From the NCBI RefSeq assembly GCF_019391655.1, contig NZ_JAHXPQ010000005.1:310001-374000 (forward strand): a stretch of DNA of 64,000 nt. Reading direction: 5' to 3'. A program made the position numbers and the translations under genes. Shown piece by piece: positions 40,186 to 49,223 of the stretch; the stretch's first letter is position 1, and every line of letters begins with the position of its first letter. The DNA comes from Mucilaginibacter rivuli (GTDB lineage Bacteria > Bacteroidota > Bacteroidia > Sphingobacteriales > Sphingobacteriaceae). Under the pieces are notes generated by a model, which was not told the DNA's origin, searched no databases, and saw nothing but the letters and a program-made list of their open reading frames with translations.

Positions 40186-40440
40186 TTATGCTAAGCCGTT
40201 AACAAATTTAGTCAGTTTCGACTTATTGTTTGAAGCTTTGTTTTTGTGGATCACATTCTTTTTAGCTAAACGGTCAAGCATAGAAATCACTTTAGATAAA
40301 AGTGGAGTAGCTTCAACTTTAGAAGTTGTACCTCTTAATCTTTTGATGGCATTTCTGGTGGTTTTTGCCTGATACCTGTTACGCAGACGCTTCGCAGCGT
40401 TGCTCCTGATTCTTTTTATTGATGATTTATGATTTGCCAT
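40186..40440 (-). CDS. rpsT: 30S ribosomal protein S20
   Basis: The 84-residue basic protein starts [21 protein letters not shown] and matches S20. It has its own full-consensus promoter and terminator. Confidence 0.96.
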   Translation of the reverse strand: MANHKSSIKRIRSNAAKRLRNRYQAKTTRNAIKRLRGTTSKVEATPLLSKVISMLDRLAKKNVIHKNKASNNKSKLTKFVNGLA

Positions 40441-40478
40441 TGCTTATAGCTAATTATTTCGTTCTGTTTTAAGGACTG

Positions 40479-40509
40479 CAAATATAGAAACTTGTTTTTA
40501 ATTTACAAA
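40479..40509 (-). promoter_or_regulatory. rpsT promoter, full consensus
   Basis: On the minus strand TTTG (40509-40506), exactly 19 bases, then TATATTTG (40486-40479). The expected transcript has a leader of roughly 30 bases. Confidence 0.85.
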
Positions 40510-40634
40510 GAGTAGAATGAAAATATTTTAGATTTAATTACCGATCACATATAGCCAATACCTGAATGGAGAGTAACAGAAAATCATCGGTGAGCAATGC
40601 ATTTTTTATCTTGCCCCGCTTGTTAAAACAAAAG

Positions 40635-40666
40635 CGGCCCGTTTTCCGGAAAGGGAAAACGGGCCG
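40635..40666 (-). terminator. Terminator of the first DUF4397 gene
   Basis: CGGCCCGTTTTCC (40635-40647) pairs perfectly with GGAAAACGGGCCG (40654-40666) around six bases, with T-rich sequence after it on the minus strand. Confidence 0.85.
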
Positions 40667-40686
40667 TTGTAATAAATAGCCTAAGC

Positions 40687-41451
40687 TTATTCTATAGCAA
40701 ACATATCGCTGGTAACTACAACTTTATTACCCGTCTGGATATCATCCCTGGTGTAAACAGTATAAACTTTACCACTTTGTATAACGGCAGCAGGTATACT
40801 TGTAGCTGTTGTAGATGTATTGTACAGGTTAAATTTTATTGGATATGTACCTGCACTAACAGTAACATAAGGCGTATTGGCTTTGTAACCCTGCCTTCCA
40901 AAAATTACAGTATTATTTACCACAACATCTAATAAAGGCGAAGCTGGTGCAGCGTTTACAAATTTAATGAGGGCTGTACCCGCAGCAGGCGCGTTTGCAG
41001 GTTTATTATCGGCAACTAATATTGCCTCCTGGTTGTTTTTTTCTCCTGCATAAAACAAGCTGTAATACTGGCCGGCATAAAAGCCTGATGATGTAGATTT
41101 TACAGTGCTGCCCGTTGCCGATTTAATTACAACCGGTTCTCTTATAAAACTTGGTTTGGTATTATAGTACCCACGCTCTTCGCCATACAAATTCAAGCCG
41201 GCCCCGTTTTGCACACCGGCTACATATAATGTTAAAGGGCCAAGGCTGGGGTTAGCATTTATAAACTGAACATGGGCATAAGTATCGGTTGTTGATGATG
41301 GCGGGGTTTCTGTTGTTGGTGATGAGATCACCAGACTATCTTCAACAGATACTTCATCAGATATATCGGCACTTTGTTTTGAGCACGAAGTAATAAATAA
41401 TCCTATAGTTATAGCGGCAAATAGGCCCGCGGTTTTAGTTAGCGTTTTCAT
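40687..41451 (-). CDS. DUF4397 domain lipoprotein 1
   Basis: The 254-residue protein has a lipoprotein signal (GLFITSC, Cys23) followed by an acidic, Ser/Thr-rich linker. Two beta-rich halves follow: YAHVQFINANPSLGPLTLYV, and LIKFVNAAPASPLLDVVVNN. The FxNAxP phrase is the hallmark of DUF4397, a domain of unknown function on Bacteroidota lipoproteins. It is probably exposed on the envelope. Two more members lie at 44.1-45.6 kb. Confidence 0.85.
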   Translation of the reverse strand: MKTLTKTAGLFAAITIGLFITSCSKQSADISDEVSVEDSLVISSPTTETPPSSTTDTYAHVQFINANPSLGPLTLYVAGVQNGAGLNLYGEERGYYNTKPSFIREPVVIKSATGSTVKSTSSGFYAGQYYSLFYAGEKNNQEAILVADNKPANAPAAGTALIKFVNAAPASPLLDVVVNNTVIFGRQGYKANTPYVTVSAGTYPIKFNLYNTSTTATSIPAAVIQSGKVYTVYTRDDIQTGNKVVVTSDMFAIE

Positions 41452-41743
41452 ATCATAGTTGTTTTATTTGTTAATAGTATTACATATAAATCAACTTTTA
41501 AACCAATAATTCTTACCGGTTAATCAATTTTCATTTTTCGTGTAAAAAACAATACAATTTTTCCCTTCTCAATACAATTTATTCCGGTAAAATATTCAAC
41601 TATGTTTGTTTTTTCAATAAGGATAAATAAACTCCCCTCTATTTTTATTGCTTCAGCAAAAACAACCGTACCCTATCGGATTCAAAATGACTATATTTCA
41701 GAACAGTTGTATGCAGCAGCTTTTCTTTTCCTTACATTAGTTT
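41452..41743. other. Divergent intergenic region
   Basis: AT-rich region between a DUF4397 gene and the S1/P1-like gene. A 77-codon open frame crosses it but has no recognisable features. No strong promoter box was found. Confidence 0.35.
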
Positions 41744-42700
41744 ATGATGAAATGCAGGGCTACAATACTCCTTTTTTGTATTACAGTGATGGTGCTATGC
41801 TCGTCATGGGGATTTTTCGGCCACAAGCGTATTAACCGGGTAGCTGTTTTTACGTTGCCTAAAGGAATGGCGGCCTTTTACCGGGCCAATATTGATTACA
41901 TTACCGACCATGCCGTTGATCCGGATAAACGCAGGTATGTAGATTCGACCGAAGGTTTCAAACACTTTTTTGATGCCGACCATTACGGGAAACACCCCTT
42001 CGAAAAAATGCCGCAACGCTGGAAAGAGGCCGAAAGGCAATACTCGGCCGATTCATTAAATAAATACGGTACCGTACCCTGGACCATCCAATACTATTAT
42101 TATCGCCTTGTAAGAAACTTTAAGGATAAAGATACCGCCGCTATTTTAAAAACCTCGGCCAACCTGGGCCATTACATTGCCGATGCGCACGTGCCCTTAC
42201 ACCTAACAGAAAATTACAACGGACAGTTTACCCATCAGGACGGCATACATGCTCTTTGGGAAACCCGCGTACCCGAATTACTAAGCGATAACTATCACTA
42301 CAACGTTGGCAAAATACGCTACATTAACGACCCGCTAAAAGAAGCCTGGAAAATTTGCCACCGCACGTTTAAATGCGTAGATTCAGTTTTAATATTTGAG
42401 CGCAGGCTGGATAAAACATTTTCTGCCGACACAAAATACACCATAACCAAACGCGGCAGCCGGAATGTTAAAGATTATTCGGCGGCATACGCTACTGCTT
42501 ACAGTAAAAGCTTACACGGAATGGTGGAACGGCAAATGCGGGCATCAATACTTGCCATAGGCAGCTTTTGGTTTTCGGCTTGGGTGGATGCCGGGCAGCC
42601 CAACCTGGATAAACTGATTGACAACAACCTGCAAAAAAAAGATATCACCAACGAGCTATCATTATATAAGCTGGGCAAAGTATTACCTAAACCTAATTAA
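41744..42700 (+). CDS. S1/P1-nuclease / zinc-dependent phospholipase C-like secreted protein
   Basis: The 318-residue protein has a signal peptide, and the likely mature N-terminus is WGFFGHKRIN. An N-terminal Trp plus GH is how S1/P1 nucleases and zinc phospholipases C hold their zinc cluster. Further ligands are visible in FFDADHY, LGHYIADAHVPLHLTENYNG and DGIHALWETRVPEL. The pattern matches the S1/P1 superfamily; nuclease versus phospholipase activity cannot be decided. Its last base is the first base of the next start codon (TAATG). Confidence 0.82.
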   Translation: MMKCRATILLFCITVMVLCSSWGFFGHKRINRVAVFTLPKGMAAFYRANIDYITDHAVDPDKRRYVDSTEGFKHFFDADHYGKHPFEKMPQRWKEAERQYSADSLNKYGTVPWTIQYYYYRLVRNFKDKDTAAILKTSANLGHYIADAHVPLHLTENYNGQFTHQDGIHALWETRVPELLSDNYHYNVGKIRYINDPLKEAWKICHRTFKCVDSVLIFERRLDKTFSADTKYTITKRGSRNVKDYSAAYATAYSKSLHGMVERQMRASILAIGSFWFSAWVDAGQPNLDKLIDNNLQKKDITNELSLYKLGKVLPKPN

Positions 42701-43422
42701 TGAAGATGAGAGAAAAACTGATCATAAAAAAACAAAGCCACGATAAGATCATGTGGCGCAGCCATGAACCCTCGCGCCTGGAAACCTTTAGCGATGCAGT
42801 GTTTGCCTTTGCGCTAACGCTAATCGTTCTTTCAATCGAAGTGCCCAAGAGTTTTGACGAGCTTGCCGGGCTGATGAAAGGAACCTTAAGTTTTGGCTTT
42901 TGCTTTTTAGTATTGTTTATGATATGGAACACGCAAAACATCTTTTTCAGGCGGTTCGGCCTTACTGATGGGCGCACGGTTACTTTAAATGGCATACTCA
43001 TGTTTGTATCATTAATATATGTATACCCAATGAAATTTTTAACCACACTTTTTGTTGATAGCACTTATGTAGAACATGGCGAAGTTTTACCACGGATGAA
43101 AACCGGCCAGATTGCCGACCTGATGATCTTATATAGTGCGGGATATTTTGTTATTTACCTTTTATTCTTCCTGATGTATAAAAATGCGGAACGCCACAGT
43201 ACCGAATTGGAGCTTACACCGGCGGAATTATACGAAACCAGAACTACCAGCTATATCAACCTAATTAATATGGCAATAAGCGCTACTGTAATTATAGCCG
43301 CGCTAATTGTACCAGCCCATATGGCAGGTATGTGCGGTTTCATATATTTTTTGATTGGCCCTGCCTATACCATTTGCTATAGTTACCGGGGCAAAAGATC
43401 AAGGCTGCAATTCGCTGACTGA
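42700..43422 (+). CDS. TMEM175-type (DUF1211) potassium channel protein
   Basis: The 240-residue membrane protein has RLETFSDAVFAFALTLIVLS; the RxxxFSD motif is diagnostic of TMEM175/DUF1211 channels, and about six membrane helices follow. Bacterial members conduct potassium as tetramers. Translation is probably coupled to the S1/P1-like gene by the overlapping stop/start. It converges directly on the DedA gene. Confidence 0.87.
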   Translation: MKMREKLIIKKQSHDKIMWRSHEPSRLETFSDAVFAFALTLIVLSIEVPKSFDELAGLMKGTLSFGFCFLVLFMIWNTQNIFFRRFGLTDGRTVTLNGILMFVSLIYVYPMKFLTTLFVDSTYVEHGEVLPRMKTGQIADLMILYSAGYFVIYLLFFLMYKNAERHSTELELTPAELYETRTTSYINLINMAISATVIIAALIVPAHMAGMCGFIYFLIGPAYTICYSYRGKRSRLQFAD

Positions 43423-44076
43423 TTAGGTAGCCGACTGATTTGCTTTTTTGCCTTTAAGCGCAGCGTAAACAGCCGGGATAACCGATATCAATATAATAGC
43501 CAATGATACCAGCGAAAAGTGCTTTTGGAAAAACTCGAGCCCGCCTAAAAATTTACCGGCAAACAGGAAAATGATGATCCACGCGGTACCGCCAATAATG
43601 TTGTAGCTGCTGTAACGGCCAAACTGCATTTTACCAACCCCGGCCACAAATGGGGCAACGGTGCGGATAATTGGCACAAACCTGCTGAATATTACAGCCT
43701 TGCCCCCATGTTTGGTAAAAAAGTCCTGCGTTTGGTTGTAGTACTCCAGTTTCAGTATTTTGTTTTCAGGTTTAAAAACCTTTACACCAAAATAACTTCC
43801 TGCAAAGTAATTAACGGTATTACCTGTAAAAGCCGCCACTATCAGTATAACAGTCATCAGGTAAATATCAAGTCCGGTGTTGCCGCCTGCTATTAACGCG
43901 CCTGCTGCAAACAGTAACGAGTCGCCGGGTAAAAAGGGGGTTACCACAAAGCCTGTCTCTGCAAAAATGATGGCAAACAGGATAAGGTATGTCCAAGCCT
44001 GGTAATCGTGAATAATGTGTGCAAGGTTTTTATCAATATGTAGTATAAAATCTATCAGGCTTTTTATAAGTTCCAA
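43423..44076 (-). CDS. DedA family (VTT domain) membrane protein
   Basis: The 217-residue protein has ETGFVVTPFLPGDSLLFAAGALIA, the G-x-F-x-PGD core of DedA, then GKAVIFSRFVPIIRTVAPFVAGVGKM. DedA proteins are thought to be lipid flippases, for example for undecaprenyl phosphate. A -7 box, TAGTTTTG on the minus strand (44106-44099), lies 23 bases upstream. Confidence 0.93.
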   Translation of the reverse strand: MELIKSLIDFILHIDKNLAHIIHDYQAWTYLILFAIIFAETGFVVTPFLPGDSLLFAAGALIAGGNTGLDIYLMTVILIVAAFTGNTVNYFAGSYFGVKVFKPENKILKLEYYNQTQDFFTKHGGKAVIFSRFVPIIRTVAPFVAGVGKMQFGRYSSYNIIGGTAWIIIFLFAGKFLGGLEFFQKHFSLVSLAIILISVIPAVYAALKGKKANQSAT

Positions 44077-44132
44077 TGTCGTATTGTTTTAATGGTGCCA
44101 AAACTAATCATATCGGCACACAAATAATTAAT

Positions 44133-44867
44133 TTATTTATTGATCATTACGGCTGCACCAATGGCGGCTGTATCGGTACGGCCGGTAAGGCCGTGGGTAA
44201 ACAGGGTGTACAGGCGCCCATCCTGAATGGTTATCAAAGGAACATCAACCAATACGCCGGTAGATGCTCCGGTGGCAAATATCTTAAAATCATATATTCC
44301 CGCAGGCAATTGCTGATAAGCAGATACCCCTTTAAAAGGAATGGCTGAAAATGCCTTTGTACCATTGGCCGTTACATCAAGTCCGGTTGTGCGTGGCGAC
44401 GTGTTCACAAAGCGTATTTTGCCGCTGCCCAATGTTGGTATTGATGATGTATCGGCAACAAGCATGGCCGTTAACGATTCTGAACTGGCAGTACTTGCAT
44501 TTATACCTAAAACGTATAGCGAATAACTGGTATTAACCGCAAGCGTATCATTACCGGTAAGTACGGTAAGGTATTTTGTATTGCGTACCTGGAAAAATTG
44601 CGGCCCACTGCTTAACGAATAATAATTAGATGCTGCGGGGTACCTGAAAAAAGGACCTATTTGTACTCCGCCGCCAATAGCTACAGTTACCGGGCCAATA
44701 TCAGGGCTGGCATTTATTACCGCTATTTTAGTGGTTGCCGATGACGGGCTAACCGAAGCGCTGCCATTAGGATTGCAGGACGATAATACAACAACAGCAA
44801 TAAGTGTGAGCAATAGCCATATCCCGCCCTTGCCTTTGGTTGCTGATAATTGATAACTGATATTCAT
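44133..44867 (-). CDS. DUF4397 domain lipoprotein 2
   Basis: The 244-residue protein has a lipobox (VVLSSC) and two DUF4397 halves: KIAVINASPDIGPVTVAI and KIRFVNTSPRTTGLDVTANG. It is the second gene of a pair with the gene at 44878, 10 bases away. The function is unknown. Confidence 0.83.
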   Translation of the reverse strand: MNISYQLSATKGKGGIWLLLTLIAVVVLSSCNPNGSASVSPSSATTKIAVINASPDIGPVTVAIGGGVQIGPFFRYPAASNYYSLSSGPQFFQVRNTKYLTVLTGNDTLAVNTSYSLYVLGINASTASSESLTAMLVADTSSIPTLGSGKIRFVNTSPRTTGLDVTANGTKAFSAIPFKGVSAYQQLPAGIYDFKIFATGASTGVLVDVPLITIQDGRLYTLFTHGLTGRTDTAAIGAAVMINK

Positions 44868-44877
44868 TGCTGCAAAG

Positions 44878-45561
44878 TTAATTATTCAAAGCTACGTTAA
44901 AACCCTTAGTACCCGATTGATTAACTATGCCGTAAGCATACATGGTATATACACTGCGTGGCTTTAACACAATGCTCTTGCTTAATATGGTGGTTGCCGT
45001 ACCTGCTATATTTACTTTTAGCGCTACGGTGCCGCTATCCGGCCTTGCATAGCCCGATACACTTTTGTATGCCTTGTTGCTCAATAGTAAGCTGTTCAAG
45101 TAAACATCTACAGCCTGTGCCGTTGGCGACGCGTTAACAAACCGCAGTTTAGGTTTACCTGCAACGGAAACTTCATTATCAACAGTTAAAATTGTGTTTA
45201 TGGTATTAACGCCATTACCATAATTACCGGTTAGATATATGGTATAGTTTGAATCGGGCTTAAATGTAATGGGGCTTTCTATTAGCTGCGCGTAAGTGGT
45301 GTCTTTAAATGATACATTTTGCTGCCCCGATGCAACGTTTATGTACCCCGATGCTTCCAGGTAAGCTATACGGTACCCGTTTTGCCTGGTGCCGTTAAAA
45401 TACAGGTTTGCCGATACGCCATCGGGTATGGTATTAACAAAAGACAAGTGGGCTTTATTGCCAACAACATCGGGCGTATCGCTGTTAATTTTATTGCAGG
45501 CAGCTATAGCCACGGGCAATACACAAAATAAAAACAAACGATACAAGCCTTTTATATTCAT
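44878..45561 (-). CDS. DUF4397 domain lipoprotein 3
   Basis: The 227-residue protein starts MNIKGLYRLFLFCVLPVAIAACNK, a clean lipoprotein signal. The DUF4397 halves begin HLSFVNTIPDGVSANLYFNG and KLRFVNASPTAQAVDVYLN. A longer open frame adds 37 residues, but the -7 box at 45574-45581 lies inside that extension, so the ATG at 45561 is preferred. Confidence 0.83.
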   Translation of the reverse strand: MNIKGLYRLFLFCVLPVAIAACNKINSDTPDVVGNKAHLSFVNTIPDGVSANLYFNGTRQNGYRIAYLEASGYINVASGQQNVSFKDTTYAQLIESPITFKPDSNYTIYLTGNYGNGVNTINTILTVDNEVSVAGKPKLRFVNASPTAQAVDVYLNSLLLSNKAYKSVSGYARPDSGTVALKVNIAGTATTILSKSIVLKPRSVYTMYAYGIVNQSGTKGFNVALNN

Positions 45562-45573
45562 AGCTAACGGCAT

Positions 45574-45581
45574 CAAAAATA
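45574..45581 (-). promoter_or_regulatory. -7 box of the DUF4397 gene pair
   Basis: The minus strand reads TATTTTTG, ending 12 bases before the start codon at 45561. Confidence 0.45.
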
Positions 45582-45815
45582 AATTTATAATGCCTAATAA
45601 ACGAATTTGTTTAGTCAACCAATATAACACAATGCACGTATACGATATAAACAGCAGGTATATCATTAGCAAACAAAACTATTTTGATACATAAGCTGTT
45701 GATATCTAAATACATGTTAACAAATAAATCACGCGAAGTTTACATATCTGAGTTGTTATACTGCTAAATTAGTGAAAACTCAATTCAGGGTTATCTAACT
45801 TATAATAAGAATATT

Positions 45816-46289
45816 ATGACCTGGAGAAAATTTAGCGGCGAAATACTACAATCGCCAATTATTGAAGAAGTTGAAAAAGCCATCGAGCGTGAAAGCAACC
45901 TGGGCAACAAACTAAAAGTTTGTATAGGCACAGATTCGCAGGTTAAAGGCAGCGTAACAGATTTTGCAACGGTTATTGTTTTTTTGCGCGAGCAACGTGG
46001 CGGATTCATGTTTATCCACCAGGAACGCACTTCGCAAAAAATGACCATCAAAGAGCGTATGCTTAACGAGGTGCAAAAATCTATAGACATTGCCTACAGG
46101 CTTTGCACTTTGCTTGACCTTTACGATGTTGACCTGGAAGTACATGCCGACATTAACACCAACCCGATGTTTAAATCGAACCAGGCACTGCACGAGGCTA
46201 TGGGTTACATTTTAAGCATGGGCTTTGTGTTTAAAGCCAAGCCCGAAGCTTTTGCCAGCTCATATTGCGCCAATAAAATGGTGCAGTAA
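45816..46289 (+). CDS. YkuK-type (DUF458) ribonuclease H-like protein
   Basis: The 157-residue protein starts MTWRKFSGEILQSPIIEEVE. It has VCIGTDSQVKG (first catalytic-type Asp of the RNase H-like fold), HQERTSQKMTIKERML and VDLEVHADINTNPMFKSNQAL with a second Asp. This is the DUF458/YkuK family, predicted RNase H-like nucleases with no firm function. It is monocistronic. Confidence 0.83.
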   Translation: MTWRKFSGEILQSPIIEEVEKAIERESNLGNKLKVCIGTDSQVKGSVTDFATVIVFLREQRGGFMFIHQERTSQKMTIKERMLNEVQKSIDIAYRLCTLLDLYDVDLEVHADINTNPMFKSNQALHEAMGYILSMGFVFKAKPEAFASSYCANKMVQ

Positions 46290-46400
46290 GTACTTTAACA
46301 CTTTTTGTAAGTACCCGATTCCGCGCTACAGGAACCGGCATTTACTTTCTTGCCTTACCGCATTTCTGTTTTTCAACAGGATACAGGAAACTACCCCCTA

Positions 46401-46408
46401 TACTTTTG
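46401..46408 (+). promoter_or_regulatory. -7 box of the SRPBCC gene
   Basis: TACTTTTG ends 43 bases before the proposed GTG start. Confidence 0.4.
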
Positions 46409-46451
46409 CCGTATATTAGAAACCTTTATCAAAGCAAACTGTTGTAAAAAC

Positions 46452-46928
46452 GTGAAAACATATCATTTTAAGTTCGAAACCACCCTGCCCATAGCATTAG
46501 CGGAAGCCTGGGATTTTTTCTCCTCGCCGCTTAACCTTACCAAAATAACACCCGAAAAGATGAACTTCGTCATCATGTCGGATTTTAAGGCGGATACAAA
46601 AATGTACCCGGGGATGTTTATCAGGTATAAAATAACACCCTTGTTCGGCATTAAAATGAATTGGGTAACCGAGATAACGCACGTTAAAGACCAGGAATAT
46701 TTTGTTGATGAGCAACGCACCGGCCCTTATGCCATTTGGCACCACGAGCACCATTTTAAACCTGTTAAAGGCGGTGTGCACATGACAGACATTTTAACTT
46801 ACGCTATCCCATACGGCATTATCGGGCGTTTAGCTAACAGGCTGCTGGTTAAAAAACAGGTGAAAATGATATTCGCTTATCGCGACAGGGAAATAAAAAA
46901 ACTGTTTGGTATTTATAAAGCGGTTTAA
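46452..46928 (+). CDS. SRPBCC (START-like) ligand-binding protein, GTG start
   Basis: The 158-residue protein fits the family if it starts at the GTG at 46452, reading MKTYHFKFETTLPIALAEAW, with DFFSSPLNLTKITPEKMNF next. That opening is typical of a Bacteroidota SRPBCC group. The rest has MYPGMFIRYKITPLFGIKMNW and a C-terminal helix. A longer open frame upstream would start before the promoter box, so it is not favoured. The ligand is unknown. It ends 4 bases before the convergent esterase operon. Confidence 0.78.
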   Translation: MKTYHFKFETTLPIALAEAWDFFSSPLNLTKITPEKMNFVIMSDFKADTKMYPGMFIRYKITPLFGIKMNWVTEITHVKDQEYFVDEQRTGPYAIWHHEHHFKPVKGGVHMTDILTYAIPYGIIGRLANRLLVKKQVKMIFAYRDREIKKLFGIYKAV

Positions 46929-46932
46929 CGGG

Positions 46933-48309
46933 CTACATCCTGAAATAATCCTGGTACCATAAATACTCGTAGGTATAGTACATCTCGTCAACCTCGTGGG
47001 TCTTATTCGGGCTTACCCAAATTTCTTTGTTTTTGTTATTAAGCGCATTGTATGTGGCAAAGCTACATTCGGGCGGACAAAACTCATCCAACAAACCAAT
47101 GGCCATTAAAACCGGGCATTTAATTTTAGCTACAAAGTTAATGGGGTCATAATAATCCCATACCCTGAATAATTTCTCTTTATCAAAATTGGGGTGCGTG
47201 CGTACGTAATTCACAAGCATACCCACCGGCGTTTGCGATTTGGGGTTCAGCGCCGTAATCTCATAAGCCCGCCTGAAGTTGGTATACAGCGGCACTTCGC
47301 AGGTAACCAGCTTTACGCGTTTATCCATAGCAGCTAAGGCCAAAGCAAGGCCACCGCCCTGGCTTGCACCATCTACCAATATTTTAGTAGTATCGAGGCC
47401 CATACCTGCCTGGGCACATATAAAATCAAGGCCGCGTATGCAATCCATATATACGGCCCGGTACACATACTCATCCCTGCTTTCTACGTTAACCAGGTTG
47501 TACTCAACACCGTGGGTATCAAGCGCATCTTTACTATTGCCGCCGCCCCTCACGTTAAAGTTAAATACGGCAAAATCTTTATCATCAAATGATGGGTCGA
47601 GCTTAACTATGTATCCGGGCAAACGGTATTTTACAGGTATCCTTTTAGGGCGCTCATTGGGGATGGTAAGCCAACCGCGCACGGTGACATTTCCCCACGA
47701 TTGCATTTCAACCAGGTAAACCTTTTGGCCGTTAACAGATAGCGCGTGTTGTTCAGTGATCTTGTACTTCGGTGCTATTTTCTTTAATGAATCGCGCGAT
47801 GCTTTCCAGAAAGCATCAAAATCATTGGGCACATGCGCTATGGGCGGAATAAGCTTGGGATTATAGCCAAATACTTTTTTAACGGTATCATCATAAAAAG
47901 TAAGCCCAAGCGCAAAACTGATCTTATAAAAACCCGGATTTTTGCAAGGAATATTGAATTTGTATTTATTTGTAGCCTGTTTTTTTATGCTAACCTTTAA
48001 CGAGTCTTCGTAAACCTTAACACCTTCTTCGGTAGTTACTATGCATTTCAATACGCCATCCTGCGGCTTATCATAAGCATTCATCACTTTAAGGGTATAG
48101 CCTACCGCCCTGTCGCCGGTAAATATGGCATTACCTGCCCTTGGATTAACGGCGATATAAACAGCGCCCTCTTCCTGCGGACCTTCATCAACTTTGGGCT
48201 GCTCTTTAATGGCATTAAAATTTTCGGGCAAAATAAACTGCGCATGGCTGCTGCAGTAATATAGCAACATCACTGAAACCGAAAATATAAACCGAATACT
48301 TATTTTCAC
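46933..48309 (-). CDS. Secreted single-module CE7/AXE1-like esterase
   Basis: The 458-residue protein has a signal peptide (cleavage near SHA-Q, residue 23). An Ig-like beta domain (about residues 50-150, ending GFYKISFALGLTFYDDTVKK) precedes an alpha/beta hydrolase of the acetylxylan-esterase type (about 160-458). The catalytic triad is Ser316 in GASQGG, Asp408 in GLLDEF and His438 in KTHEV. CE7 enzymes remove acetyl groups from sugars. It is built like one module of the three-module protein at 49.2-53.2 kb and is the last gene of that operon. Confidence 0.82.
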   Translation of the reverse strand: MKISIRFIFSVSVMLLYYCSSHAQFILPENFNAIKEQPKVDEGPQEEGAVYIAVNPRAGNAIFTGDRAVGYTLKVMNAYDKPQDGVLKCIVTTEEGVKVYEDSLKVSIKKQATNKYKFNIPCKNPGFYKISFALGLTFYDDTVKKVFGYNPKLIPPIAHVPNDFDAFWKASRDSLKKIAPKYKITEQHALSVNGQKVYLVEMQSWGNVTVRGWLTIPNERPKRIPVKYRLPGYIVKLDPSFDDKDFAVFNFNVRGGGNSKDALDTHGVEYNLVNVESRDEYVYRAVYMDCIRGLDFICAQAGMGLDTTKILVDGASQGGGLALALAAMDKRVKLVTCEVPLYTNFRRAYEITALNPKSQTPVGMLVNYVRTHPNFDKEKLFRVWDYYDPINFVAKIKCPVLMAIGLLDEFCPPECSFATYNALNNKNKEIWVSPNKTHEVDEMYYTYEYLWYQDYFRM

Positions 48310-48331
48310 GTGGTAGCGCGTTTAAGTTTTA

Positions 48332-49207
48332 TTAGTATTTAAAACCATATCCCAGCGAAATACTTTGCCCTATGGCTGTATTACGGCCGCTTATAAAGGT
48401 AGTATAACTCAACGATAAACTCCTGGATTTACCTAAACCCCTCGAAAGACCGGCAGTTACCTGGTTTGACGAAAAATCCTTTGCCGGCGATGGGCTCAGC
48501 GGGTTGAGGTCTTTGGTGATACTGTATGATATTGCTGATGACTCGGATAAGGAAAGCTGATAATACTTGCTTATGGAAAAGCCGATGGAACTTGTTAAAG
48601 TAGCCTGAAATGGAGCATCGCCACCAAAATATTTACTTGTGCTCAGGTCTGTTTCAAAAAAGAAACCTTTATCAAACAACTTAAAATCGCCCGATCCCGC
48701 AAGGGTAATGCTTGATCCCAATTTGCCGTAGCCACGGTTTACTGCATCGGTATTTACATATAGCGGAAAAATAAGGTTGGTTTGAATTGAAAAGTAAGTG
48801 CGGTAACTAATATTGGCAATGTAGTAACGCATGCCTATCTGCCCGTCGCCAAGTGTGTTTATCGTATTTGATGAGATATCGCTTTTCACGGTATTGGATA
48901 CAAACGGCACCGACGCGATAAGCGATACACGCCGCGAAAACCCATATTCGGCACTTAACGATGCCGATAGCGACTGGTTGCGGCCATTGTTAAGATACTT
49001 TTGCACCTCCTTATTTTGATCGGAGTATTTATCATTAAAAAAATACGATGTTCCCAAACTGATAAATAACCTTCTTTTACCTACAGGCCTACCACCTGCA
49101 TAAGTTACCATACTGCTTAACACAAACAGCAAGGTAATTGTTGTGATAAACACCGTCTTTACATGCTTTGTTGTATTGTTAAGTGATTTATTAAAAGATA
49201 TATCCAT
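48332..49207 (-). CDS. Predicted outer-membrane beta-barrel protein
   Basis: The 291-residue protein (start ATG at 49207; 12 residues more are possible) has a signal peptide with cleavage after TYAGG or nearby. It has many alternating beta segments such as SLSASLSAEYGFSRRVSLIAS and ends in an aromatic barrel terminus (SISLGYGFKY). This looks like a small outer-membrane barrel, as in DUF6588/OmpW-type proteins, but no family is certain. It lies between the two esterase genes, so a role in moving substrate or product across the outer membrane is a guess. Confidence 0.65.
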   Translation of the reverse strand: MDISFNKSLNNTTKHVKTVFITTITLLFVLSSMVTYAGGRPVGKRRLFISLGTSYFFNDKYSDQNKEVQKYLNNGRNQSLSASLSAEYGFSRRVSLIASVPFVSNTVKSDISSNTINTLGDGQIGMRYYIANISYRTYFSIQTNLIFPLYVNTDAVNRGYGKLGSSITLAGSGDFKLFDKGFFFETDLSTSKYFGGDAPFQATLTSSIGFSISKYYQLSLSESSAISYSITKDLNPLSPSPAKDFSSNQVTAGLSRGLGKSRSLSLSYTTFISGRNTAIGQSISLGYGFKY

Positions 49208-49223
49208 CGGGTTTGTATAAGGG

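Noticed and set aside
41602..41835. 77-codon open frame before the S1/P1-like gene
   Set aside because: It overlaps the signal-peptide region of the real gene in another frame and has no features of its own.
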